Assembly: GCA_024235015.1 (NCBI GenBank)
Contig: JACKNG010000002.1
Span: forward strand, 1-64,000
Source: Gammaproteobacteria bacterium
GTDB lineage: Bacteria; Pseudomonadota; Gammaproteobacteria; Ga0077536
Length of the DNA: 64,000 bases
Direction: 5' to 3'
The notes beneath the pieces are model-generated. The model worked only from the letters and a program-made list of their open reading frames with translations. It did not search any database and was not told the origin of the DNA. Shown here in pieces: positions 51,120 through 58,997 of this stretch (position 1 is its first letter; every line of letters starts with the position of its first letter). Both the position numbers and the translations under genes were made by a program.

Positions 51120-52319
51120 ATGGTCATCAACAAAGCCAATTACCTGCAAGCCCTGGCCTGGGCGGCGGCAGCCGCGTTCATCCTCTATGCCGACAGCGCG
51201 GCGCTCGAGGCCGCCGCCATGGTCACCGTCGGCGTCACGCTGTGGGTGCTCGGCCGGCGCGGTGGCGCAACCACCCCTGTCGCAGCGGAACAACGGTTCG
51301 ACGACCGCGAAAACCTCGCCGCTGCACCGGCTCCGGCGAACGCGGCCGAGCTCGATTTCGTACGGCGTACCGCCTTCGAGGGTCTCACCGAGGTCGGCAA
51401 CGATTTCAACCAGGTCCGTTCGTTGATCGTCGGCGCCGTGGCCGAACTGTCGGGCGCCTTCGACGGCTTCCACGCCGATGCACAGAGCCAGCAAGGGCTG
51501 ATGAACGCCGCGATCCGGGTGCTCGCGCGTGGCTCGAGTGACGACGGCGAGGGCCATGGCGAGGAAGTCACGATCAGCAAGTTCGTCGACAATACCTCGA
51601 GCATTCTCGAGGGCTTCGTCTCCAGTGCCATCCTGACCAGCAAGCACAGCATGGACACGGTCAACATGATCGACGAGATGGCCAGCCAGATGAACCGCAT
51701 CTTCGCCCTGCTCGAGGACGTCAAGGGCATCGCCGACCAGACCAACCTGCTCGCCCTGAACGCCGCCATCGAGGCCGCACGCGCCGGCGACGCCGGGCGC
51801 GGTTTCGCCGTCGTCGCCGACGAGGTGCGTAAGCTGTCCCTGAACTCGACGCAGTTCAACGAGCAGATCCGCACCCTGGTCGAACAGGCGCAGACCACCA
51901 TCGACACCACCCGCGACCTGGTCGGCAAGTCCGCCTCGCAGGATCTCAACGTGCTGCTCAGCCATAAGTCCAGCATCGACGGCATGATGGAGCACCTGTC
52001 ACGGCTGGAAAGCTCGCTCGGTGGCTTGATCGAGGAAACCACCGGGGTGACCAATCAGATCGCGTCGCGTTCGGCCACCGCGGTCCGCGCGCTGCAGTTC
52101 GAGGACATTGCGCGCCAGGTCGCCGAGCACGCCGAGCGCAAGCTGGAGCACCTCAACCATTTCATCGCCGTTTCCGTCGACGCCATCGCGGCCAACGAAG
52201 ACCGGTCCGGCTACGCCCTGGCGCAGATGCACGAGGCGGCCGAAGCCCTGCGCAATTTTGCACCGAGCAAACCCGCCTCGCAGGCCTCGATGGACGAGGG
52301 CGAGGTGGAGCTGTTCTGA
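51120..52319 (+). CDS. Membrane-anchored chemoreceptor-like protein
   Basis: The 399-residue protein has two hydrophobic segments within residues 8-50, with little room for a ligand domain between them, and no HAMP domain. A helical part then leads to the MA signalling tip GIADQTNLLALNAAIEAARAGDAGRGFAVVADEVRKLS at about 203-240. The C-terminus GEVELF resembles that of CheD. It would be an inner-membrane signal transducer without a classical sensor, taking input from the membrane state or another protein. I chose ATG 51120 over 51099 because GAGG lies nine bases upstream. It is probably read from the FliA-like promoter at 51054. Confidence 0.82.
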   Translation: MVINKANYLQALAWAAAAAFILYADSAALEAAAMVTVGVTLWVLGRRGGATTPVAAEQRFDDRENLAAAPAPANAAELDFVRRTAFEGLTEVGNDFNQVRSLIVGAVAELSGAFDGFHADAQSQQGLMNAAIRVLARGSSDDGEGHGEEVTISKFVDNTSSILEGFVSSAILTSKHSMDTVNMIDEMASQMNRIFALLEDVKGIADQTNLLALNAAIEAARAGDAGRGFAVVADEVRKLSLNSTQFNEQIRTLVEQAQTTIDTTRDLVGKSASQDLNVLLSHKSSIDGMMEHLSRLESSLGGLIEETTGVTNQIASRSATAVRALQFEDIARQVAEHAERKLEHLNHFIAVSVDAIAANEDRSGYALAQMHEAAEALRNFAPSKPASQASMDEGEVELF

Positions 52320-52416
52320 ACAGACCGAAAGAACGACAAGACGCTAGCGCTACGTATCCAAGGAACGCACCATCCAGGTGCGCCGGAATAGAAAGCATTT
52401 CCAGGAGTAGGTTCCA

Positions 52417-52722
52417 ATGAGCATCCATGCAGCACCATCACCCGATGGCCGGACGCTGAACATCCGTATCTTCGACCGTTTCGACTTCAACGTTCACAAG
52501 GAACTGCGCGAGGCTTACGAGTCCAAGGGTAAGCGCTACGGCAGCTACGTACTCGACCTGCGCGACACCACCTACATGGACAGCGCGGCGCTCGGCATGC
52601 TGCTGCAACTGCGCGAACATGCCGGCAACAACAAGAGCGCCGTGCGCCTGCGTAACGCGCAGCCGACCATCAAGGACATCCTCGCGGTGGCCCACTTCGA
52701 CCAGCTGTTCACGATCGACTGA
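52417..52722 (+). CDS. STAS anti-sigma-factor antagonist (HsbA-like)
   Basis: The 101-residue protein is a classic anti-anti-sigma STAS domain: SYVLDLRDTTYMDSAALGMLLQLREHAG holds the phosphorylatable Ser56 in MDSAALG, unlike the other two STAS proteins in this cluster. It resembles HsbA of Pseudomonas, which binds FlgM or a diguanylate cyclase depending on its phosphorylation. The next gene, a PP2C-type protein of HsbR architecture, lies 29 bases downstream, giving a probable phosphatase-substrate pair. CAGGAG precedes the start. Confidence 0.85.
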   Translation: MSIHAAPSPDGRTLNIRIFDRFDFNVHKELREAYESKGKRYGSYVLDLRDTTYMDSAALGMLLQLREHAGNNKSAVRLRNAQPTIKDILAVAHFDQLFTID

Positions 52723-52751
52723 AGCGGGCCAGGACGGGCCGTCCACGAGCC

Positions 52752-54527
52752 ATGAACAGTGCTGTCGTAACGTCGGCCGGGCCGGCCGCGGCGCAGCGTC
52801 ATCCGTCGCTTCTGGTGAGCACCCGCGGGCGTACCCTGCGGGCGCTCGTCGTCGATGCCGATGATGCGGCACGCCACCTCACCCAGGGCGTGCTGATGCG
52901 CCTGGGCCTGGAGGTCGTGGTAGCCGGCAGCAGCGACGACGCGGTGACCCTGGCTCGCACCGAGCGCCCCGATTTCATCCTGGCCAGCATCGACGATCAG
53001 CATCACGAGGGTTTCGCGGCCGTCGACCGGGTCCGTGCACTCTATCCACGCGAGCACCTCCCGGTTCTGTTCATCACTGCCGGCCGCGCGGACAGCGAAC
53101 TGCTGGACTGCCATGCGCACGGCGGCGACGTCATCCGCCGCCCCCTGAGCGAGGCCTTGTTGCGCGCGCGCCTGGGCGCCGCGCTGCGCATGCGCGAGCT
53201 GCACGACACCATCGCCTTCCAGCGTGACCAGTTGCTGCGCTACCAGTCGAACATGCAGCACGACATGGACGTCGCCAAGCTCATTCTCGGCAACTTCGCG
53301 ACCGAGGAAGCGCTCGCCGCACCCAACGTCTCGTACCTGCTGCGGCCGATGGAAACCCTGAACGGTGATTTCATCATGGCGGCGCGGCGCCCGTCCGGCG
53401 CCCAGTGCTTCATCCTCGGTGACTTCACCGGCCACGGCCTGCCGGCCGCCATCGGCGTGCTGGTCGTTCACGGCGTGTTCTGCTCGATGGTCGCCAAGGG
53501 TTTCGAGATCGACGTGGTGGCCGGCGAGATCAATCGCAAGATGTACGAGCTGCTGCCGATCGACCGGTTCCTGTCCGCGGTGCTCATCGATCTCGACCCG
53601 GCGACGGGCGTACTGACCATCTGGAACGGCGGCCTGCCGACGGTCCTGGTACGGGCGGCCGACGGTACGGTGCGCGAACGCGTGCCATCGGGATACGTGC
53701 CGCTGGGGATCCTGTCGCAGGATCAATTCTCGGCGCAGCCCACCCGTATCAATCTCGCCGCCGGCGAACGCGTGCTGGCCTATTCGGATGGCGTGATCGA
53801 GACCCTCGACCCGAGCGGGGAACTGTTCGGCCAGGAACGCCTCGAGGCCTGCCTCGAGCGGGCTCCGGACAACGCGGTCGCCGCGGTCGCCGCCGCTCTC
53901 GACGGGTTCCGGCACGGCGAGGCCCAGCGCGACGACGTTTCGCTGCTCGAAATCGCGCAGGTGCCGATCGAAGCGCGTGCCGACGCGGTCGCCACGCTCG
54001 CCGGGGCGCCCCGCCACCTGGCCCGCTCCTGGCGGCTGGAGCTCGTCATCGACGAGGCCATCATCAAGTCTCAGGACCCGATCACCAGCCTGGTCGGACT
54101 GGCCGACACCCTGCAGGGCTTCGGCGCCCACGCCGCCGATCTCTACCTCGTCATCAGTGCGCTGTACATCGATGCCATCGACAACGGCCTGCTCGGCCTG
54201 GGTGACTTCGACCGCGAGGCGGTCGGGGCCGCCAATTACTTCGCCGAGCGCCAGGCCCGCCTCGACCGCCTCGGTGCGGCTTGCATCCGCATCGACCTCG
54301 ATCATGCGCCCGCTGCCTCCGGCGGCAAGCTGCACGTCACCGTCGCCCACGACGGTTCGGCGCGCACGGTGCACACCGAGGACGTGACCATGTTCGTGCA
54401 CCGGCGCTTCAGACGCGGCGGCAGCGCGGCCGAGGCCGTCGCACGGACCTTGCGGCGCAGTGATGACGGCCGCAGCGTGTCGGTGACCTACGCCTGGCAG
54501 ACGCCGCAGGCAGCCCACGCGGACTGA
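52752..54527 (+). CDS. HsbR-like receiver - PP2C phosphatase - degenerate kinase protein
   Basis: The 591-residue protein has the HsbR architecture: a receiver domain (about 28-145), a SpoIIE-type PP2C phosphatase (195-405) and a C-terminal HATPase-like region (430-580). PP2C metal ligands are intact: Asp206 in LNGDF, Asp224 in LGDFTGHG, Asp346 in YSDG and Asp394/395 in QRDD. The receiver appears inactive: PDFILASIDD places Ser79 where the phosphoacceptor Asp should be, and Arg130 replaces the usual Lys (IRRPLS). In the HATPase N-box, VISALYIDAIDNG, Glu is replaced by Ala470 and Asn by Asp474, and no clear G boxes remain. It probably dephosphorylates the STAS protein upstream without kinase activity. 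Confidence 0.82.
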   Translation: MNSAVVTSAGPAAAQRHPSLLVSTRGRTLRALVVDADDAARHLTQGVLMRLGLEVVVAGSSDDAVTLARTERPDFILASIDDQHHEGFAAVDRVRALYPREHLPVLFITAGRADSELLDCHAHGGDVIRRPLSEALLRARLGAALRMRELHDTIAFQRDQLLRYQSNMQHDMDVAKLILGNFATEEALAAPNVSYLLRPMETLNGDFIMAARRPSGAQCFILGDFTGHGLPAAIGVLVVHGVFCSMVAKGFEIDVVAGEINRKMYELLPIDRFLSAVLIDLDPATGVLTIWNGGLPTVLVRAADGTVRERVPSGYVPLGILSQDQFSAQPTRINLAAGERVLAYSDGVIETLDPSGELFGQERLEACLERAPDNAVAAVAAALDGFRHGEAQRDDVSLLEIAQVPIEARADAVATLAGAPRHLARSWRLELVIDEAIIKSQDPITSLVGLADTLQGFGAHAADLYLVISALYIDAIDNGLLGLGDFDREAVGAANYFAERQARLDRLGAACIRIDLDHAPAASGGKLHVTVAHDGSARTVHTEDVTMFVHRRFRRGGSAAEAVARTLRRSDDGRSVSVTYAWQTPQAAHAD

Positions 54528-54559
54528 GAACTCGGCGCGCCCGGCGCGGTCTCAGGGAC

Positions 54560-55102
54560 ATGCGCATCCCGGCCTGCCGGGCGGCGGTGGTCGCCCTCCT
54601 CACCTGCCTCGTCGCGAGCTCTGCCGACAGCGCCGATTTCGCGCCACGGCCGCGCCTGCCGGAATTCACGGCGCAGGACCCGGCTCACTGGATCAACAGC
54701 GCCCCGCTCAGCCGCGACGACCTGCTCGGACAGGTCGTGCTGGTCGACGTGTGGACCTTCGAATGCTGGAACTGCTACCGCTCCTTCCCCTGGCTGCGCA
54801 CGCTCGAACGCGGTTTCGCCGCGCGCGGCCTGCGCGTGATCGGCATCCACAGCCCCGAGTTCGAGCGCGAGCGTGAGCCGGCGCGGGTGCGTGCCAAGGT
54901 GCGCGAGTTCGAACTCGATCATCCGGTCATGATCGACAACGACCTCGCCTACTGGCGTGCACTCGGCAACCGCTACTGGCCGGCCTTCTACCTCGTCGAC
55001 AAGCGGGGCCGGGTGCGCCAGGTCTTCGTCGGTGAAACCCACGCCGGCGACGCCCAGGCGACACGCATCGAGGCCCAGGTGGAGAAGCTGCTGGCCGAGT
55101 AG
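54560..55102 (+). CDS. Periplasmic thioredoxin-like protein (TlpA/redoxin type)
   Basis: The 180-residue protein starts with a signal peptide (RIPACRAAVVALLTCLVASSADS) and has a thioredoxin fold with Cys69-Trp-Asn-Cys72 (FECWNCYRSFPWL), followed by GIHSPEFEREREPARVRAKV and the cis-Pro region YWPAFYLVDKRG. It would act in the periplasm as an oxidoreductase or peroxidase-like redoxin. It lies 32 bases after the HsbR-like gene but with a change of function, so the relation is uncertain. Confidence 0.85.
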   Translation: MRIPACRAAVVALLTCLVASSADSADFAPRPRLPEFTAQDPAHWINSAPLSRDDLLGQVVLVDVWTFECWNCYRSFPWLRTLERGFAARGLRVIGIHSPEFEREREPARVRAKVREFELDHPVMIDNDLAYWRALGNRYWPAFYLVDKRGRVRQVFVGETHAGDAQATRIEAQVEKLLAE

Positions 55103-55209
55103 TGTGCGCCGTGCACGGCGCTTGACTTGGCCTGCGGCATTGGTGACCCTCGCCCGCTCGAAGGCGTGGGCCACGACCCCGCCGGGCGAACGACGGGGGA
55201 GAATCGAGC

Positions 55210-56904
55210 ATGGCCGGGCTGCTGTCCAAGGAACGCATTGTCGCCGATGCGAATTTCAATCGCTGGCTGATCGCGCCGGCCGCGCTCGGCATCCACCTCT
55301 GCATCGGCTCGGTCTATGCCTGGAGCCTGTTCAACCCGGCGCTGGTCAAGCGCATCGGGGTGGTGACCAGTGCCGCCGACGACTGGTCGCTGAAGAGCGT
55401 GGTGTGGATCTTCACCGTCGCCATCGTCTTCCTCGGCCTGTCGGCCGCGATAGCCGGCAAGTGGCTGGAACAGGTCGGGCCGCGCATGGTCGGGGTGGTG
55501 GCGGCGTGCTGCTGGGGCGGCGGTTTCGTCGTCGGCGGGCTGGGCATCGTCGGCGGCCAGCTGTGGCTGGTCTACCTCGGTTACGGCGTCATCGGCGGCT
55601 GCGGCCTCGGCCTCGGCTATGTCTCGCCGGTGAGCACCCTGTTGCGCTGGTTCCCCGACCGCCGCGGCATGGCCACCGGCCTCGCCATCATGGGTTTCGG
55701 TGGCGGCGCGATGCTCGGCAAGCCCATGATCGAAGGTTTCCTGCGCCTGTACTACCGGGCACCGGACTACCTCGGACCGCTCGACGGCGTCGAGCTGGTG
55801 ACCGCGGCCGGGCGCCGCCTGAGCGAGGTCGGCGGACAGTTGCAGGAAGTCGTCGTGGTCGGTGCCAACGATGTCGCGGCCATGATCGTGCCGGGGCCCG
55901 AAGGCGTGTACGTCGCCGGCAGCGGCACGGTCGGTGCGGCCCAGACGTTCTTCACGCTCGGCGCGATCTACTTCGTCGTGATGATGATCGCGGCCTTCGC
56001 CTACCGCGTGCCCGCGCCCGGCTGGCGCCTGGCGGGCTGGCTGCCGGCCGAAGTCGCCGGCGACACCCGCACGATGATCACGCAGAACGACGTCCACATC
56101 GACCAGGCGTTGAAGACACCGCAGTTTTACCAGTTGTGGATCGTGCTGTGCTTCAACGTCACGGCCGGCATCGGCGTGCTGGCGGTGGCCAAGACCATGA
56201 TGACCGAGATCTTCGGCACCACCCTGCCCGGCGTGGTCGACCTCGAGTTCGCCGCCACCTACGTGCTCATGATCAGCGTGTTCAACATGCTCGGGCGGTT
56301 CTTCTGGGCCAGCGCCTCGGATTACCTCGGGCGCAAGAACACCTACCATATCTTCTTCGGACTGGGCATCGCGCTGTACTGCTCGATCCCCTTCTTCGCC
56401 TCGCAGGTCAGCGCCCAGCCGGCGGTGGTCTGGCTGGTCGGCTTCTACGCCGCGACGATGATCATCTTCACCATGTACGGTGGCGGTTTCGCCACCATCC
56501 CGGCCTACCTCGCCGACATCTTCGGCACGCGTTACGTCGGCGGCATCCACGGCCGCCTGCTCACGGCCTGGAGCACGGCCGGCGTACTCGGCCCGCTCGC
56601 CATCACCACCCTGCGCGAACACGCCGTGACGCGCGCCATCGGCGAGCTCGTTCAACACGTCGAGCCGGCCCGCTTCGCCGCCAGCTTCGGCGCCGGTGTC
56701 GACCAGCTCGACCAGCTGGTCGCCGCCAAGACCGTGACCATCGCCAAGCTGATGGAAATCGCACCGCCGGGCACCGTGAACCCCACCGCGAGCCTCTACA
56801 ACCAGACCATGTACCTGATGGCCGGCCTGCTGTTCCTCGCCCTCATCGCCAACGCGACCATGCGCCCGGTCCACCCGCGCCACCACATGGGCGACGCCGG
56901 CTGA
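55210..56904 (+). CDS. OFA-type MFS transporter (oxalate/formate antiporter family)
   Basis: The 564-residue membrane protein shows the OFA family start NRWLIAPAALGIHLCIGSVYAWSLFNPAL and RRGMATGLAIMGFGGGAMLGKP, the MFS-type loop. About 12 transmembrane segments are seen. A soluble insert of ~90 residues after TM6 (VELVTAAGRRLSEV to GSGTVGAAQTFF) is longer than in oxalate transporters. It should move a monocarboxylate, such as oxalate, formate, lactate or pyruvate, but which one is not visible. GGGGGAGAATCGAGC lies before the ATG. Confidence 0.88.
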   Translation: MAGLLSKERIVADANFNRWLIAPAALGIHLCIGSVYAWSLFNPALVKRIGVVTSAADDWSLKSVVWIFTVAIVFLGLSAAIAGKWLEQVGPRMVGVVAACCWGGGFVVGGLGIVGGQLWLVYLGYGVIGGCGLGLGYVSPVSTLLRWFPDRRGMATGLAIMGFGGGAMLGKPMIEGFLRLYYRAPDYLGPLDGVELVTAAGRRLSEVGGQLQEVVVVGANDVAAMIVPGPEGVYVAGSGTVGAAQTFFTLGAIYFVVMMIAAFAYRVPAPGWRLAGWLPAEVAGDTRTMITQNDVHIDQALKTPQFYQLWIVLCFNVTAGIGVLAVAKTMMTEIFGTTLPGVVDLEFAATYVLMISVFNMLGRFFWASASDYLGRKNTYHIFFGLGIALYCSIPFFASQVSAQPAVVWLVGFYAATMIIFTMYGGGFATIPAYLADIFGTRYVGGIHGRLLTAWSTAGVLGPLAITTLREHAVTRAIGELVQHVEPARFAASFGAGVDQLDQLVAAKTVTIAKLMEIAPPGTVNPTASLYNQTMYLMAGLLFLALIANATMRPVHPRHHMGDAG

Positions 56905-56985
56905 GGCCGACGGGCGGGCCGAAGCGGGGGCGCAGGCAGTGCCGCGCCCGCCGCCCGGAGCCGTTTAGCGCCAGCCCGGTGACGC

Positions 56986-57840
56986 TCAGGGCGAACCGCT
57001 GGCGCCGTCCTCGACCCGGCACACCTCGACGCGCGCATTGCGTGCGCCGTTGCCCATCTCCTCGATGTGCCCCTCGTAGGTGAGGGCGAACAGGGTGTGG
57101 CCATCCGCGCCGCCGAGGTTGCAGGCGACTGCGCGGCGTCCCGCGCAGGCCGCACGGTGCGTCACCGCCCCGCCCTCGGTCACGCGCACGAATTCGTCGG
57201 TCATGAAACTGGCCACCCAGATGCCGCCGGCGGCGTCGAGGCAGATACCGTCCGGTGTACGCTCGCCGAGCGCGGCCCACTCGCGGCGATTGGACAGGCT
57301 GCCGTCGGCCGCGCGGTCGAAGGCCGTGAGGCAATTGCCGAAAGTCTCGGCACAGATCAGGGTGCGCCCGTCCGGGGTGATGACCGTGCCGTTGGGGAAG
57401 CTCAGGTCGCCGGCGACTTCCCTGACCTGGCCGTCGGGGGTGACCCGCAGCAGGCTGGCCGGGGCCGGCTCGGCGCCGCCGATGAGGTCGTAGCCGAAAT
57501 TACCGACGTAGATGGCGCCGGCCTCGTCGACCACGCAATCGTTGATATCGGCCGAGACGTGGGCCGACAGGTCGACGAATTCGCTTACGCGTCCGCCCGC
57601 GCCGATCTCGAGCAGCTTGCGATCGGCCATCGAGACGACGATACGGCGACCGTCGGGCAGGAAAGCGAGGCCCGACGGGCGCTGCGGCACTTCGGCGATC
57701 TGCTCGCGCTTGCCGTCGGCGTCGAGCGCGAAGACCGCGTACCCCCACATGTCCGACAACCACAAGCGGCCTTCGTGCCAGCGCGGTCCTTCGAGAAAGA
57801 CGAACTCCCCGGCGAGCACGTCGAGTTTCAATTCCTGCAT
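56986..57840 (-). CDS. SMP-30/gluconolactonase-family protein
   Basis: The 284-residue protein is a six-bladed propeller of the SMP-30/LRE type: GEFVFLEGPRWHEGRLWLSDM opens the fold with the metal-binding Glu in LEGPRW, and further ligand regions are INDCVVDEAGAIYVGNFGYD (Asn, Asp) and ERTPDGICLDAAGGIWVAS. Such enzymes hydrolyse lactones such as gluconolactone or related sugar lactones. It is cytosolic. AGAGGGGA precedes ATG 57840. It is convergent with the OFA transporter gene. Confidence 0.88.
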   Translation of the reverse strand: MQELKLDVLAGEFVFLEGPRWHEGRLWLSDMWGYAVFALDADGKREQIAEVPQRPSGLAFLPDGRRIVVSMADRKLLEIGAGGRVSEFVDLSAHVSADINDCVVDEAGAIYVGNFGYDLIGGAEPAPASLLRVTPDGQVREVAGDLSFPNGTVITPDGRTLICAETFGNCLTAFDRAADGSLSNRREWAALGERTPDGICLDAAGGIWVASFMTDEFVRVTEGGAVTHRAACAGRRAVACNLGGADGHTLFALTYEGHIEEMGNGARNARVEVCRVEDGASGSP

Positions 57841-57951
57841 GGTTTTTCCCCTCTGCTGATGCGTTGATGGTCTGCCGCGCCGACCGGCGCAGCGTAAGAA
57901 CGGCGCTGTAATGACGAGCGCGACCGCGCGCTCACCCGTTCGGCGCGCCCT

Positions 57952-58338
57952 TCACTCCTCGTCCTTGCGCAGGCCGAACAGTCGCTCGAGCTCCGAGCGG
58001 CTGGCCTCGGCATCGCTCGAGGCGGCGTCGTCGGCGCCATCGCCGAACAAGGCGTCGAGGTCGGCCCGCGCGCGGGCATTGTCGCCCGCGGCGCCGCCCG
58101 CAGGCGAGACGGCGACGAAATAGTCACAGAAGTTGGCGCGCTCCTTGTTTGCGACGCCGCCCGCGATGGGTTCGTCACAGCCGTCGGAAACGCGCGGGTT
58201 GTAGAACCGGCATTGCTTGCAGACATGCAGGTCGGCATTGCACGCCGTACAGACCTCTTCGCGACGCAGCGGGAACAGCGCATCGTCGATGCGCGCACCA
58301 CAGCGCCAGCAGGCGATCCCGGCGACGGTTGCGGTCAC
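57952..58338 (-). CDS. Small zinc-ribbon-like protein of unknown function
   Basis: The 128-residue protein has several CxxC pairs that look like zinc ribbons: Cys10-x2-Cys13, Cys30-x2-Cys33, Cys40-x2-Cys43 and single Cys at 54 and 71. The rest is an acidic helical tail (ARADLDALFGDGADDAASSDAEASRSELERLFGLRKDEE). I do not recognise the family. It sits six bases after the nitroreductase stop on the same strand, so the two are probably co-transcribed. Confidence 0.75.
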   Translation of the reverse strand: MTATVAGIACWRCGARIDDALFPLRREEVCTACNADLHVCKQCRFYNPRVSDGCDEPIAGGVANKERANFCDYFVAVSPAGGAAGDNARARADLDALFGDGADDAASSDAEASRSELERLFGLRKDEE

Positions 58339-58344
58339 GGTCTT

Positions 58345-58962
58345 TCAGGCCGGGCTCGCGCCGCCGAAGGACTCGAGGTGGACGACCTCGGACAGCGGGC
58401 GGCGGTAGCCACGTGGTCCCGACGGCGCAGCCGCGCGCCCGAGCACCACCAGCATGACGGGAACGACGTGGACCGGCAGCGCCAGGTAAGCGGACACCTT
58501 GGCCGCATCGAAGCCAATCATCGGTCCCGAGTCCCAACCGAGGTCCTGGGCCGCGTACATCAGCGTCATCGCCGCCAGCGCGCCGCTGCGGATGGCCTCT
58601 TCACGCTGCAATACCGGCTGGTCACGGTAGACGCCTTCGATCATCGGCACGTACTTGCCGCGCATCTCCTCGTCGGCATCGGCGTAGATGCGCGCGGCAT
58701 CCGCGTGCGCATCCAGGTTGCCGCAGACGAACACCGCCGCGGCACATTGCTCGACCTGGGCCTGGCCGTAGGACAGCTTGCGCAGCTCGGCCTTGCGTGC
58801 CGCCTCGCGCACGACGACGAATTGCCAATGCTGCACGTTGAACGAACTCGGGCTCTGCACGACGCGTTCGAAGAGGGTGTGCAGGGTCGCGTCGTCGAGG
58901 GTCACGCCCGGCTCGAACTGGCGCACGCTGCGGCGCCGGGCGACGATATCGGCAAATTCCAC
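58345..58962 (-). CDS. Nitroreductase-family FMN oxidoreductase
   Basis: The 205-residue protein has the nitroreductase fold with FMN-binding ARRRSVRQFEPG, VQSPSSFNVQHWQFVVV and AAMTLMYAAQDLGWDSGPMIGFD. It reduces nitro compounds, quinones or flavins with NAD(P)H. I chose GTG 58962 because AGGAG lies nine bases upstream and the family N-terminus starts here; an upstream ATG at 59004 also exists. It lies 35 bases after the DadA-like gene. Confidence 0.85.
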   Translation of the reverse strand: MEFADIVARRRSVRQFEPGVTLDDATLHTLFERVVQSPSSFNVQHWQFVVVREAARKAELRKLSYGQAQVEQCAAAVFVCGNLDAHADAARIYADADEEMRGKYVPMIEGVYRDQPVLQREEAIRSGALAAMTLMYAAQDLGWDSGPMIGFDAAKVSAYLALPVHVVPVMLVVLGRAAAPSGPRGYRRPLSEVVHLESFGGASPA

Positions 58963-58997
58963 TGGTGATGTCTCCTGGTTCTGGAGGCCGCCCGCAC

